Positions 35,229 through 44,968 of a DNA stretch of 64,000 bases are shown here, in pieces. A program made the translations under genes and the position numbers. Numbering within the stretch: position 1 is the stretch's first letter; each line of letters opens with the position of its first letter. The DNA comes from Caballeronia mineralivorans PML1(12). Lineage in GTDB: Bacteria > Pseudomonadota > Gammaproteobacteria > Burkholderiales > Burkholderiaceae. Under the pieces are notes generated by a model. The model did no database searches. It was not told where the DNA came from and was given only the letters and a program-made list of their open reading frames with translations. The stretch spans positions 40,564 to 104,563 of the forward strand of contig NZ_AEJF01000176.1 of the NCBI RefSeq assembly GCF_001028175.1. Reading direction: 5' to 3'.

Positions 35229-35762
35229 ATGAGCGAAGTCCAGACCGCCGCCGCGGCCCACACGCATGACGCACCGTTGATCGGCGTGTTAATGGGTTCC
35301 AGTTCCGACTGGGACGTGATGAAAAACGCGGTCGCGATCCTGCAGGAATTCGGCGTGCCCTACGAAGCGAAGGTCGTATCCGCGCACCGCATGCCCGACG
35401 AGATGTTCGCCTACGCCGAAAGCGCACGCGCGCGCGGGTTGGCCGCGATCATCGCGGGGGCGGGCGGCGCGGCGCATCTGCCGGGCATGCTGGCCGCTAA
35501 AACCACGGTGCCGGTGCTGGGCGTGCCGGTATCGAGTAAATATCTGAAGGGCGTGGATTCGCTGCATTCGATCGTGCAGATGCCCAAGGGCGTGCCCGTC
35601 GCGACATTTGCCATCGGCGAGGCGGGCGCGGCGAACGCGGCGTTGTTCGCGGTCTCCATACTCGCTGTCACCCAAACCGCCTACGCTGACAAACTCGCCG
35701 CATTCCGCACGCGCCAGAACGACGCAGCGCACGCGATGGTCCTCCCGCCGCTCTCGCTCTGA
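35229..35762 (+). CDS. purE: N5-carboxyaminoimidazole ribonucleotide mutase
   Basis: The 177-residue enzyme rearranges N5-CAIR to CAIR. Its motifs are GVLMGSSSDWDVM, YEAKVVSAHRMPDEM, IIAGAGGAAHLPGM and LGVPVSSKYLKGVDSLHSIVQMPKGVPVATFAIG, all typical of class I PurE. The partner PurK lies 56 bases downstream. The first 14 residues (MSEVQTAAAAHTHD) are a divergent extension. Confidence 0.97.
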   Translation: MSEVQTAAAAHTHDAPLIGVLMGSSSDWDVMKNAVAILQEFGVPYEAKVVSAHRMPDEMFAYAESARARGLAAIIAGAGGAAHLPGMLAAKTTVPVLGVPVSSKYLKGVDSLHSIVQMPKGVPVATFAIGEAGAANAALFAVSILAVTQTAYADKLAAFRTRQNDAAHAMVLPPLSL

Positions 35763-35818
35763 AAAGCAGCAGCTTCAAGTAACACTTCCGGCCGCGACCG
35801 ACTGACCGACTCCACACC

Positions 35819-37006
35819 ATGAACGCACAGACCCAACCCAGTTCTCCCATCCAGCCGGGCGCATGGCTCGGCATGGTCGGCGGCGGCCAGCTCGGCCGCA
35901 TGTTCTGTTTCGCCGCGCAGTCCATGGGCTATCGCGTGGCGGTCCTCGATCCGGACGAAACCAGTCCGGCAGGTTCCGTCGCCGATAAACACCTGCGCGC
36001 CGCCTACCACGATCCCTCCGCGCTGACGGAACTCGCGCGCTTGTGCGCGGCGGTATCGACGGAATTCGAGAACGTGCCGTCCGCCAGCCTCGATTTCCTC
36101 GCGAAAACCACCTTCGTCAGCCCGGCCGGCCGATGCGTGGCTATTGCGCAGGATCGCGTGGCGGAGAAGCGGTTTATCGCGAGTACGGGCGTGCCGGTGG
36201 CGCCGCATGTGGTGATCGAGTCGCCGGAAGCACTGGCCGCTTTGAGCGATCAACAGATCGCCGCCGTCTTGCCCGGGATCCTGAAGACCGCGCGGCTAGG
36301 CTACGACGGTAAAGGCCAGACGAGCGTGCGCAATGTCGACGAAGTGCGCACCGCTTACGGTTCGCTCGCCGGCGTGCCGTGCGTGCTCGAAAAACGCATG
36401 CCGCTGAAGTTCGAGGTTTCAGTGCTGATCGCGCGCGCCGGCGATGGCAAATCGGCCGTATTTCCGCTCGCGCAGAACCACCATGTCGGCGGGATTCTTG
36501 CCAGGACCGTCGTGCCCGCTCCCGACGCAACGCCCGCGCTCGTCGCGCAGGCGCAGGACGCCGCGCTCACGATCGCCGCGAAGCTGGATTACGTCGGCGT
36601 GTTGTGCGTGGAGTTTTTCATCCTGGAAGACGGCACGCTGATCGCGAACGAAATGGCGCCGCGTCCGCATAATTCCGGCCATTACACCGTCGATGCCTGC
36701 GCGACGAGCCAGTTCGAGCAGCAAGTCCGCGCGATGACCGGCATGCCGCTCGGCGACACGCGCCAGCATTCGCCGGCCGCGATGCTGAATATTCTCGGCG
36801 ATGTCTGGTTCGAAGGCGCGAAGGCGCGCACACCGCCGTGGCACGACGTAATCGCGTTGCCGACTGCGCGGCTGCATCTGTACGGCAAGGAAGAGGCGCG
36901 GCCCGGCCGCAAGATGGGCCATGTGAATTTCACCGGGGCCACGCTGGAAGAAGTTCGCACGGCGGCGCGCGATTGCGCCCGCATGCTGCACATTCCGCTG
37001 GACTAA
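35819..37006 (+). CDS. purK: N5-carboxyaminoimidazole ribonucleotide synthase
   Basis: The 395-residue ATP-grasp enzyme carboxylates AIR. It has GMVGGGQLGRMFCFAAQSMGY at the start and the purine-pathway ATP-grasp region with LKTARLGYDGKGQ and VLEKRMPLKFEVSVLIAR. NEMAPRPHNSGHYTVDACATSQFEQ is the PurK signature. It ends 5 bases before the sua5-like gene, so cotranscription is likely. Confidence 0.97.
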   Translation: MNAQTQPSSPIQPGAWLGMVGGGQLGRMFCFAAQSMGYRVAVLDPDETSPAGSVADKHLRAAYHDPSALTELARLCAAVSTEFENVPSASLDFLAKTTFVSPAGRCVAIAQDRVAEKRFIASTGVPVAPHVVIESPEALAALSDQQIAAVLPGILKTARLGYDGKGQTSVRNVDEVRTAYGSLAGVPCVLEKRMPLKFEVSVLIARAGDGKSAVFPLAQNHHVGGILARTVVPAPDATPALVAQAQDAALTIAAKLDYVGVLCVEFFILEDGTLIANEMAPRPHNSGHYTVDACATSQFEQQVRAMTGMPLGDTRQHSPAAMLNILGDVWFEGAKARTPPWHDVIALPTARLHLYGKEEARPGRKMGHVNFTGATLEEVRTAARDCARMLHIPLD

Positions 37007-37011
37007 CCTTG

Positions 37012-38034
37012 ATGACTTTCGACGCTCCCACCGTCGCGCAAATTCACGAGGCTGCCGCATTGCTCGACGCCGGCCAGCTCGTCGCGTTTCCGACGGAAAC
37101 CGTCTACGGACTAGGCGGTGACGCCGAGAATCCTGAAGCCATTGCGAGGATTTATGCGGCGAAAGGGCGGCCATCGAATCATCCGGTGATCGTGCATCTC
37201 GCGCCCGGCAGTGATCCGGCGTACTGGGTCGAGACGCTTGTCCCCGATGCGCAGAAACTCATCGACGCCTTCTGGCCCGGTCCGCTCACGCTGATCCTGA
37301 AGCGCGCCACGCATGTGCCGGCAGCGGTCAGCGGTGGGCAGGATTCGGTCGCGATTCGCTGTCCGTCGCACCCGGTTGCGCAGGCGCTGCTCACCGCCTT
37401 CAGCACGATGCGCGACGGTCATGGCGGTGTGGCGGCGCCATCGGCGAATCGGTTCGGTCATGTCAGCCCGACCACGGCGCAGCATGTCCGCGATGAATTC
37501 GGCGCAAGCGTGCATGTGCTCGATGGCGGGGCGGCGAAAGTGGGCATTGAATCGACGATTCTGGATCTGTCGCGTGGTTTTCCCGCGCTGCTCAGGCCGG
37601 GACATGTGAGTCCGTTGGAGATCGCGGATGTGCTTGGCGTGATGCCGCGCCTGCCCGATGGCAGCGACGCCAGCGCGCCGCGCGCGTCCGGCACGCTGAA
37701 GGCGCATTACGCGCCTCGCACGCCGCTGAGCTTGTTGCCGTTCGCGGCGCTGGAACGGTTGCTCGCGGCGCATCCACTAGATGCCCGCAAGAAGCTGGCG
37801 CTGGTTGCGCGGACATCGAGCGCGGGGAAGTGGGCAAAAGCGCCGAACGTGCATTTCATCGCCGCACCGGACGATCCGCAGTCTTACGCTCGCGAGTTGT
37901 ACGGTTTGCTGCGTACGCTCGATCGCGCCGACGTCGAACGGATCCTGATCGAGACGTTGCCGGTATCGGCGGAATGGAGCGCGGTGAACGACCGGTTAGG
38001 GCGGGCTGCGGCGGCGTTTGAAGAGCAGGGGTAG
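37012..38034 (+). CDS. L-threonylcarbamoyladenylate synthase (Sua5 type)
   Basis: The 340-residue enzyme makes threonylcarbamoyl-AMP for the t6A37 tRNA modification. The catalytic YrdC domain (about 1-205) has AFPTETVYGLGGDA, KGRPSNHPVIVHL and APSANRFGHVSPTTA. The additional C-terminal Sua5 domain (about 220-340) makes it the two-domain Sua5 rather than TsaC form. It begins 5 bases after purK and ends just before a terminator. Confidence 0.94.
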   Translation: MTFDAPTVAQIHEAAALLDAGQLVAFPTETVYGLGGDAENPEAIARIYAAKGRPSNHPVIVHLAPGSDPAYWVETLVPDAQKLIDAFWPGPLTLILKRATHVPAAVSGGQDSVAIRCPSHPVAQALLTAFSTMRDGHGGVAAPSANRFGHVSPTTAQHVRDEFGASVHVLDGGAAKVGIESTILDLSRGFPALLRPGHVSPLEIADVLGVMPRLPDGSDASAPRASGTLKAHYAPRTPLSLLPFAALERLLAAHPLDARKKLALVARTSSAGKWAKAPNVHFIAAPDDPQSYARELYGLLRTLDRADVERILIETLPVSAEWSAVNDRLGRAAAAFEEQG

Positions 38035-38062
38035 GGAAGCGTCGCACTGAAATCGACATAGC

Positions 38063-38097
38063 AAAACGCCCGGTCATTCCAACCGGGCGTTTTCGCT
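38063..38097. terminator. Bidirectional terminator between sua5 and the GDSL gene
   Basis: AAAACGCCCGGT (38063-38074) pairs with ACCGGGCGTTTT (38082-38093). It has A-rich and T-rich flanks, so it can serve both convergent genes. Confidence 0.88.
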
Positions 38098-38119
38098 TCA
38101 TTCCCTCATCCAGCCAAAC

Positions 38120-39304
38120 TTATTTCCCCAACCCGCTCTTCGCGATCTGCTGCTCCACAAACGTCGAAAACAACGCGTGCAGATGCGTCGTCGGATGCAC
38201 CGTATCGGCGTACATATACGTTTGGTCTGCGCCTGCCACCGTGTAGGTTTGCGGTGCGCAGAACAGCGACGTACCGAACGCGGTCGGATTCGGCTCGCCA
38301 AACTTGGTCGCGGCAGCAATCATCGAGGCGAGATTACAGGCCGTGCCCGTATTTGACACCGTGAAGCCGTTCGCCTGATAGTTCGCCTGGATGCCGTCGA
38401 CCCAGGAGTAGGCATCGACGTAGATCACCTTCGACAACAGCCCGGCCTGCTGCAGCGCGCCCTGCAGCGTGCCATTGAACAACTGCGTCACTTGCGAGAG
38501 GGTCACGCCCTTGTCGGCGCTGGCCAGACCCTGCGGCGATCCGCCGATGTCAGGAATCGTCGAGACCACCACGTGCGTCGCCCCGGCTTGCACCACCCGG
38601 CCGATGACCGTCGCCAGGTCGATCGCAGCCTGGCTGATTGCAGTGGTCGCGGCGGTCTGCGCCGCGGCGCCCGCTGCGCCTGCCTGTGTGGCTGTGATGG
38701 TTCCCGCGGCGAGCTGGGCCTGGATAGCTGCGACGGTCGTTTGCTCCACGGTCAGGTTGTAGAAGATGTCGTTGGCGCCGCCGTTTATCAGCACGAGCTG
38801 GTTGGCGTTGAACGAGCCATGCGCCGAGATATACGACGTGACCTGGTCGTTGATCGGAATTGTCGTAGCCTGCGAGAAGTCTGCGTTCGCCGTGCCCGGC
38901 GTGGCATGACCGACGCCCGACTGCAGCGTCACGCGCGCGCCGCCCTGCGCATAGCCCAAGCCGCTGCCCGGCGCGAGCGGTACGCCGAAACCACCGGTTT
39001 CCGCGGCCGTCAGCGTGTCGCCGTAATACTGCGCGACGTTCTGGGTCCAGACCTGGCCGGGGTTGGTGGTGAAACGGCCACCGCCGAAGTTGGCGGTCGC
39101 AACCGGCGCATACGTGCCGACATCCGAGAGGCTGTCGCCAAACGACACCACCTGCAGTTTCACGCCGCCCGCCGGCGTGTTGTTGTTATCGCCGCCGCCA
39201 CCGCACGCGGCCAGCAGGGTGAGCGCGGCAAACGCAGTGGCGGTCTGGAAGGTGCGCAGCCAGTGCGTTTGGCGCGTCCCGGGTTTCGTCAGAGCGGGTT
39301 TCAT
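38120..39304 (-). CDS. Outer-membrane or periplasmic GDSL/SGNH-family lipoprotein esterase
   Basis: The 394-residue protein has a signal sequence ending in the lipobox TLLAACGGGG (lipidated Cys34). A GDSL core follows: SFGDSLSDVG with Ser58, GGANDIFYNL, and late YADTVHPTTHLHALFSTF with the catalytic Asp and His. A long Thr/Ala/Gln-rich insert lies near residues 180-235. Such enzymes hydrolyse esters or lipids at the cell surface; the substrate is unknown. ATG 39304 has GAGGAG at a good spacing and is preferred to ATG 39313, which abuts that site. Confidence 0.88.
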   Translation of the reverse strand: MKPALTKPGTRQTHWLRTFQTATAFAALTLLAACGGGGDNNNTPAGGVKLQVVSFGDSLSDVGTYAPVATANFGGGRFTTNPGQVWTQNVAQYYGDTLTAAETGGFGVPLAPGSGLGYAQGGARVTLQSGVGHATPGTANADFSQATTIPINDQVTSYISAHGSFNANQLVLINGGANDIFYNLTVEQTTVAAIQAQLAAGTITATQAGAAGAAAQTAATTAISQAAIDLATVIGRVVQAGATHVVVSTIPDIGGSPQGLASADKGVTLSQVTQLFNGTLQGALQQAGLLSKVIYVDAYSWVDGIQANYQANGFTVSNTGTACNLASMIAAATKFGEPNPTAFGTSLFCAPQTYTVAGADQTYMYADTVHPTTHLHALFSTFVEQQIAKSGLGK

Positions 39305-39565
39305 TAACTTCATCTCCTCGTTCCTCGTTTATCTCGTCATGTGGTCTGCACGCCGCTTCGAGGTTACTGTCGGCTGGCTTCCCGCGTGCGCGTTGGCTTC
39401 GGACGACACGCACTGCGGACAATGCCTGTCGTCGGCTTGGCGTGGCGATAGCTTACCGAATCTTTAAGAAGATTTGAGATGTTTCCTACGAGGGTTTGCC
39501 TGTGGTTGCAGGCGGGGCTTCCCCGGGTTCCAAGCCGGTTCGGAGCCGTTTCATTCGGAATCCTT

Positions 39566-41161
39566 TCACTCAGCCGATCCCGTGCGCCGTGCGCCTTCAT
39601 AAACCCATTCGAGCAGCGCATCGTGAGCGGCGCGCGCCGCTTCCGCGCGCGGATCGTTGATGAAGCTCACCACCACATAGCTCTCGCCGTTCGCCGCGCC
39701 CACGTATCCCGCGATCGCCCGCACGTCGCGCAGCGTGCCCGTCTTGATGTGCGCATTGCCGCCCGCGCCCGCCCTGGTGAGCCGGTTGCGCATGGTGCCG
39801 TCCACGCCCGCGATCGGCAGCGATTCCACGAATACTTGCGCCACCGGGCTCGAATTCGCTGCTGTGAGCAGGTCGGCGAGCGATTGCGCCGTGATGTGTT
39901 CATCGCGCGACAGGCCCGAGCCGTTATCGAGGTAGAGGCCCGTCATGGGCAGCGCGCTGCGATGCAGGAACGCGGTGATCGCCGCCGATGACTTCTGTGT
40001 CGTCGCCGGCGGTTTGCCCGTAGCGGCGCCAATGGTCAGGAACAGGTTGCGCGCCATCACGTTGTTGCTGAACTTGTTGATGTCCCGGACGATGTCCGAC
40101 AGCACCGGGCTGCGGTGCGTGCCAACGAGCCGTGCGCTGGCCGGCGTCGGCCCTTCGCGGGTGACGCCGTTGAACGTGCCGCCCGCCTGTTTCCAGAGCG
40201 CGAGGAAACCGCCGGCGAAGAAGGTGGAGTGGTCGAGCGCCGCGACGTTGATGGTGCGCGAGCCGCAGCGCAGCGGATAGTCGCCGATAAACGACGCCTG
40301 CACGAAACCGCCCGTGGTTTGCGACACGCTCGGCGACGCCGCCGGCAGCGAACCCGCGCAAGCGCCGCGCGTAACCCGGAGTTCATTATCGATTTGCAGT
40401 TGCGCGAGTTGCGGCAATACATCGATCGCAACTTGCCCGTCCGAGCTTGGCGTCAGCGTGAACGACAGCGATTTGAACGCATACAGTAGGGGATCCGGGC
40501 CGACGTTGTAGGGCGCGCTTTCGTCGGCGTCGAAGGCGGGGAGATCGCGCGTGGACGGGTCGAAGTAGCGTTTGTCCAGGACCAGCGCGCCGTCGATGCC
40601 CGTGATGCCGTTGCGGCGGATCTGATCCACGAGGTCGATCAGTTCTTCCGGCACGAGCTTCGGGTCACCCGTGCCCTGGATGTAGAGGTTGCCGTGGAGG
40701 ATCCCGTTTGCATCGACTTCACCGTCGGCGTAGGCCGTGGTTTTCCAGCGGTAGTCCGGGCCCAATAACGACAAGCCCGAATACGTGGTGACCAGCTTCA
40801 TCGTGGAGGCGGGCATCATCGGCTCGTTGGCGTTGATCGCGACGAGCGGCACGCCGCCGCCAATGCGCTCGACCACCACGCTCATCGATGAAAGCGGCAC
40901 ATGCGCATGTGCAAGCGCCGCCATGACCGTGGCCGGAAGCGGGCCGGCCGGGACGGCGAGGCGCTGGAACTTCGACTTCTTTGCCGGTGCGTGTTTGGGC
41001 GCTTGTTTCTGCCCTTCCGCTTTCGTGCCGCCACCACCACGGGCCTCGGCGGGCGTGTTCATCGTGAAGGTGAAAGCAGATGCAACGATGGCCAGTGTCG
41101 CGGCGACACGCCAACGTTTGCCGCGCGGTTTTTTTCCGTTCAGAAAGGGTGCTCTATGCAT
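39566..41161 (-). CDS. dacB: D-alanyl-D-alanine carboxypeptidase/endopeptidase (PBP4)
   Basis: The 531-residue periplasmic PBP4-class S13 peptidase has a signal peptide (KRWRVAATLAIVASAFTFTMNTPAEA). It contains the SxxK motif STMK at 119-122, the SxN motif in NKFSNNVMARNLF, and the KTG motif in HIKTGTLRDVRAIAG. It trims peptidoglycan peptide bonds. A basic, Gln/Lys-rich linker follows the signal. There is no strong ribosome site; ATG 41159-41161 gives the right signal peptide. Confidence 0.93.
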   Translation of the reverse strand: MHRAPFLNGKKPRGKRWRVAATLAIVASAFTFTMNTPAEARGGGGTKAEGQKQAPKHAPAKKSKFQRLAVPAGPLPATVMAALAHAHVPLSSMSVVVERIGGGVPLVAINANEPMMPASTMKLVTTYSGLSLLGPDYRWKTTAYADGEVDANGILHGNLYIQGTGDPKLVPEELIDLVDQIRRNGITGIDGALVLDKRYFDPSTRDLPAFDADESAPYNVGPDPLLYAFKSLSFTLTPSSDGQVAIDVLPQLAQLQIDNELRVTRGACAGSLPAASPSVSQTTGGFVQASFIGDYPLRCGSRTINVAALDHSTFFAGGFLALWKQAGGTFNGVTREGPTPASARLVGTHRSPVLSDIVRDINKFSNNVMARNLFLTIGAATGKPPATTQKSSAAITAFLHRSALPMTGLYLDNGSGLSRDEHITAQSLADLLTAANSSPVAQVFVESLPIAGVDGTMRNRLTRAGAGGNAHIKTGTLRDVRAIAGYVGAANGESYVVVSFINDPRAEAARAAHDALLEWVYEGARRTGSAE

Positions 41162-41298
41162 GTGGTCGGATCGTGATGTCGTGCGGTTATGCGGATTGCA
41201 GGGCGAAGCCGCCGAGCGGTGCGGCTATTGTAAGTGGGGTTCTGCTTACGGTTTAAGGTTTGCGGGCTTTCAGTCGACGCCCCGCGCGCCGCTCGGGC

Positions 41299-42267
41299 TT
41301 AGCGCGGCGCCAGCCGTTCCGGCAGGGAATAACGCTGCATCGTGCGCTCCATGCCATCCAGGAATGCCTGCTCCGCCGCGTTCATCTTGCGTGCGCGATG
41401 CCACAGCAAATCCACATCGACATCCACCAGACCCTCTTCCGGCGGCAAGCGCCAGAGGCGCTGCTGCGTGAGGTCGTCGCGGACAATGTGCTCGGGCAGA
41501 CAGCCAATGCCATATCCCGCGAAGATCAGCCGCCGCACTTCGTCCAGGCTCGGCGATGCCGCCACGATCCGTCCCGTGAACCCGCGCTGGTCGCGAAATA
41601 CCGTCAGCGGCGACAAGCTGTCGCCTATCTGGTCGCTTGTAAACGACACGAAATTTTCCGCCAGCAAATCTTCCATGGACAACCCATGCCGCCCGAACAA
41701 GCGATGGTATCGCCCGCAAAAAATCGCATATCGCTGGCGCAGGAAACAGCGTTGCTCGAGTTTATCGATGGGCGTACGGCACAAGCTGAGGCCCGCCGTC
41801 GCGGTCTTTTGCAGCAGCGATGAAATGATGTCCGACGAACGCATCACCTCGATATGCAAGTCGATCCGCGGATAAGTCCGGTGAAATTCGCCGAGAAACT
41901 CGTCGTACACGCCCGAATCGATCCGGCTCACCGTGAGCAGGCGGATCGAACCGGTGATGTCCTCGCTGCGGTCATCGAGCTCGGTTTCGAGCCGCGACAT
42001 GTGGCCGTAGATATCGCTTGCGATCCGGTACACCTCTTCGCCCGCGCGAGTCGGCTCGAAGTGCGGGCCGCGGCGCTGGATCAGGTTGCGTCCAAGCGTG
42101 TCTTCCAGCCGCTTCAACGCCTGGCTCACCGCTGGTTGCGTCAGATGCAGGCGCGCGGCGGCGCGGCTTACGCTGCGCTCCTGCATGATGACCAGGAAGG
42201 TCCGCAGCAGGTTCCAGTCGAGCCGGTCGTTCAGGAACCGCGCGATATCCACACGCCGTTGAGTCAT
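41299..42267 (-). CDS. LysR-family transcriptional regulator
   Basis: The 322-residue protein has an N-terminal winged HTH (FLVIMQERSVSRAAARLHLTQPAVSQALKRLEDTLG) followed by a periplasmic-binding-protein-like effector domain. It is divergent from an operon encoding an MHS transporter, an M20 hydrolase and a deacetylase-like enzyme, so it probably controls that operon. The 95-bp gap holds an AT-rich stretch (42290-42340) suited to a LysR site. Confidence 0.9.
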   Translation of the reverse strand: MTQRRVDIARFLNDRLDWNLLRTFLVIMQERSVSRAAARLHLTQPAVSQALKRLEDTLGRNLIQRRGPHFEPTRAGEEVYRIASDIYGHMSRLETELDDRSEDITGSIRLLTVSRIDSGVYDEFLGEFHRTYPRIDLHIEVMRSSDIISSLLQKTATAGLSLCRTPIDKLEQRCFLRQRYAIFCGRYHRLFGRHGLSMEDLLAENFVSFTSDQIGDSLSPLTVFRDQRGFTGRIVAASPSLDEVRRLIFAGYGIGCLPEHIVRDDLTQQRLWRLPPEEGLVDVDVDLLWHRARKMNAAEQAFLDGMERTMQRYSLPERLAPR

Positions 42268-42362
42268 GGGGAAAATGTCCTAGGTATTAGCCAGATTTAT
42301 ATTGCGAATAATAAATCGAAATTGGACTAATGTTTTATGGCTGGCGATAAAACGCCCTGACC

Positions 42363-43706
42363 ATGTGCATCGATACAAGCGAATCAGGAGCCACCGTGAC
42401 CCCAGCACCCAGTCAGACCCGCCAGCCCGTGCGCGCGGCGACCGCCGCTTTTATCGGCACGATGATCGAGTGGTACGACTTCTACATCTATGCCACCGCC
42501 GCTGCGCTGGTGTTCGGCGAGCTGTATTTCCCCTCGCATGATCCGTTCATCAGCACGATGGCGTCCTTCGCCACGTTCGCCGTCGGTTTCTTCGCACGGC
42601 CGTTGGGAGGGGTGATTTTCGGGCATCTCGGCGACAAGATCGGCCGCAAGAAAGCGCTGATGACCACGCTGATGATGATGGGCGTGGCGACCGTGTGCGT
42701 CGGTTTGCTGCCGGCTTATGCGAAGGTCGGCGTGCTCGCGCCGGTGCTGCTCGTGCTGCTGCGCGTGGTGCAGGGCATCGCGGTCGGGGGCGAATGGGGC
42801 GGGGCGGTGTTGATGGCCGCCGAACATGCGCCGAAGGGACGGCGTACGTTCTTTGCATCGTTCGCGCAATTGGGCAGCCCGGCCGGGCTGATCCTTTCGC
42901 TGATTGCGTTTCGCACGGTGACGTCGATGCCGCATGAGGAGTTCATCGCGTGGGGCTGGCGTTTGCCGTTTCTCGTGAGCGCTGTGTTGCTCGTGGTTGG
43001 CGTTTTGATCCGGATGGGCGTGAACGAGTCACCGGAATTCGAGCGCGAGAAGCTGTCGAAGCGCACCGTCGAATTGCCGATTGCCGAAGTGTTCCGCTCA
43101 TCGGGCGCGCTGGTCGCGTTTTGTATTGGCGCGAATACGATCGGCATTGCCGGCGTGTATTTCACCAACACGTTCATGATCTCGTATACGACGCAATACG
43201 TTGGCGTGACGAAATCGCTGATCCTCGATTGCCTGTTTGCCGTCGCGATCATCCAGTTCCTGACACAGCCGCTTGCCGCGTTGCTTGCCGAAAAGATCGG
43301 CAACGCGCGCTTCCTGAAGTTGACGGCCCTCTGCGCCATGATCTCGCCGTATCCCATGTTCATCCTTGTGCAGAGCGGCAACATGGTGTCGATGATTATC
43401 GGTATCGCGATAGCCGTCGTCTGCATGGCGAGTTTTTATTCGGTGATCGCGGGTTTTGTCAGCGGCGTGTTTCCGGTGCGTGTGCGGTACTCGGCGATTT
43501 CCTTGTCGTATCAGGTTTGTGGAGCGATTGCGGGTGGTTTGACGCCACTCGTGGGGACGTGGCTTGCGCATAAATTCACCGGGCAATGGTGGCCGCTTGC
43601 GGTGTTTTATACGTGTCTCGCCGGGATTTCGCTGCTGTGCATCGTCGCACTCGACGCGTTGAAACATCGCCGCGCCGATGCTCCAGAAGCACTCGCGGCC
43701 CGCTGA
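42363..43706 (+). CDS. MHS-family MFS transporter
   Basis: The 447-residue symporter has GTMIEWYDFYIYATAAAL, the loop GHLGDKIGRKKALM, VVQGIAVGGEWGGAVLMAAEHAP and twelve predicted helices; it lacks the long insert seen in the other MHS gene of the window. It likely imports a substrate for the two downstream enzymes. ATG 42363 is the usual start. The M20 hydrolase begins 19 bases later. Confidence 0.88.
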   Translation: MCIDTSESGATVTPAPSQTRQPVRAATAAFIGTMIEWYDFYIYATAAALVFGELYFPSHDPFISTMASFATFAVGFFARPLGGVIFGHLGDKIGRKKALMTTLMMMGVATVCVGLLPAYAKVGVLAPVLLVLLRVVQGIAVGGEWGGAVLMAAEHAPKGRRTFFASFAQLGSPAGLILSLIAFRTVTSMPHEEFIAWGWRLPFLVSAVLLVVGVLIRMGVNESPEFEREKLSKRTVELPIAEVFRSSGALVAFCIGANTIGIAGVYFTNTFMISYTTQYVGVTKSLILDCLFAVAIIQFLTQPLAALLAEKIGNARFLKLTALCAMISPYPMFILVQSGNMVSMIIGIAIAVVCMASFYSVIAGFVSGVFPVRVRYSAISLSYQVCGAIAGGLTPLVGTWLAHKFTGQWWPLAVFYTCLAGISLLCIVALDALKHRRADAPEALAAR

Positions 43707-43725
43707 ATTTAGAGGATATCGAATC

Positions 43726-44955
43726 ATGTTGAAAATCGATGGCCCGCGTTTGTGGGCGAGCTTGATTACCATGGCGCAAATCGGCGCGACGCCGAAGGGC
43801 GGCGTGCGTCGTCTTGCATTGACGGAAGACGACCGGCGCGCTCGCGCGCTGTTTGTGACGTGGTGCGTTGAAGCAGGCATGACTGTGCGTATCGATGAAA
43901 TCGGCAACTTGTTTGCGCGTCGTGAAGGCTCGGATGTGAAGGCGAAGGCCGTGCTGATCGGCAGCCACCTCGATACGCAACCCGAAGGCGGTCGCTTCGA
44001 TGGCGTCTACGGCGTGCTGGCCGCGCTCGAAGTCGTGCGTACGCTGAATGATCACGGCTTGTCGACGGAAAAGCCCATTGAGATCGTCTCGTGGACGAAC
44101 GAAGAGGGCGCGCGTTTCACGCCCGCGATGCTCGGCTCGGCGGTGTTTGTCGGCGCGACGCCGCTTGCGGCCGCGTTGCAGACTACGGACGCAGAGGGCG
44201 TGACTTTACGTGAGGCTTTGAAGCAAACCGGCTATGCCGGCACGCGCGGACACGGCGTGGAGAACGTCGATTCGTATTTCGAAGCGCACATCGAACAAGG
44301 CCCGATTCTGGAGAGTCACGGCAATCCGATCGGCGTTGTCACGGGCGGCCAAGCGATCCGCTGGCTCGACGTCGACGTGACCGGCGTTGCCGCGCACGCC
44401 GGCACGACGCCGATGCCGTACCGGAAGGACGCATTGTTTGCGAGCGCGGCGATGGCGCTTGAACTCGAGGCCATCGCACAACGTTTTGCGCCGCTCGGTC
44501 TGGTCACGATCGGTCAGGTGGACGTGCCGAATTCATCGCGTAACACGATCGCGGGGCGCGTTGCGTTTAGCGTCGATCTGCGCCATCCCGACGATACGCA
44601 AATCGACGCGATGGAACGCGAAGTCCGCGAGCTCTTCGGCAAGATCGCGGAGAATCGAGGGCTGAAAGCCGACATCTCGACATACTGGAAAAGCCCCGCC
44701 ACCCCGTTCGATGCAGCGTGCGTTGACCTAGTTGAAGAAGCCACGAAAGGCTTTGACTATGCGTACGAGCGTATTGTGAGCGGCGCGGGTCACGACGCGA
44801 TCCACCTCGCGCGGCACGTGCCCACGGCGATGGTTTTCATCCCTTGCGTGGATGGCCTGTCGCACAACGAAGCCGAGGACGCGCTCCCCGAAGATGTCAC
44901 GTGCGGCGCGAACGTTTTGATCAATGCGGTACTGGCGCGTGCGGTGACCGCGTAA
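43726..44955 (+). CDS. Zn-dependent M20-family amidase/carbamoylase
   Basis: The 409-residue protein resembles beta-ureidopropionase, N-carbamoyl-L-amino acid hydrolase or allantoate amidohydrolase. It contains IGSHLDTQPEGGRFDGVYGVLAALE (metal His and Asp), SWTNEEGARF (Glu and metal ligands), YFEAHIEQGPILE, a dimerisation domain around GTTPMPYRKDALF, and SGAGHDAIHLARHVP near the end. Substrate is not fixed by motif. AGAGGA precedes ATG 43726. Confidence 0.88.
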   Translation: MLKIDGPRLWASLITMAQIGATPKGGVRRLALTEDDRRARALFVTWCVEAGMTVRIDEIGNLFARREGSDVKAKAVLIGSHLDTQPEGGRFDGVYGVLAALEVVRTLNDHGLSTEKPIEIVSWTNEEGARFTPAMLGSAVFVGATPLAAALQTTDAEGVTLREALKQTGYAGTRGHGVENVDSYFEAHIEQGPILESHGNPIGVVTGGQAIRWLDVDVTGVAAHAGTTPMPYRKDALFASAAMALELEAIAQRFAPLGLVTIGQVDVPNSSRNTIAGRVAFSVDLRHPDDTQIDAMEREVRELFGKIAENRGLKADISTYWKSPATPFDAACVDLVEEATKGFDYAYERIVSGAGHDAIHLARHVPTAMVFIPCVDGLSHNEAEDALPEDVTCGANVLINAVLARAVTA

Positions 44956-44968
44956 TAAGGACCTGGCA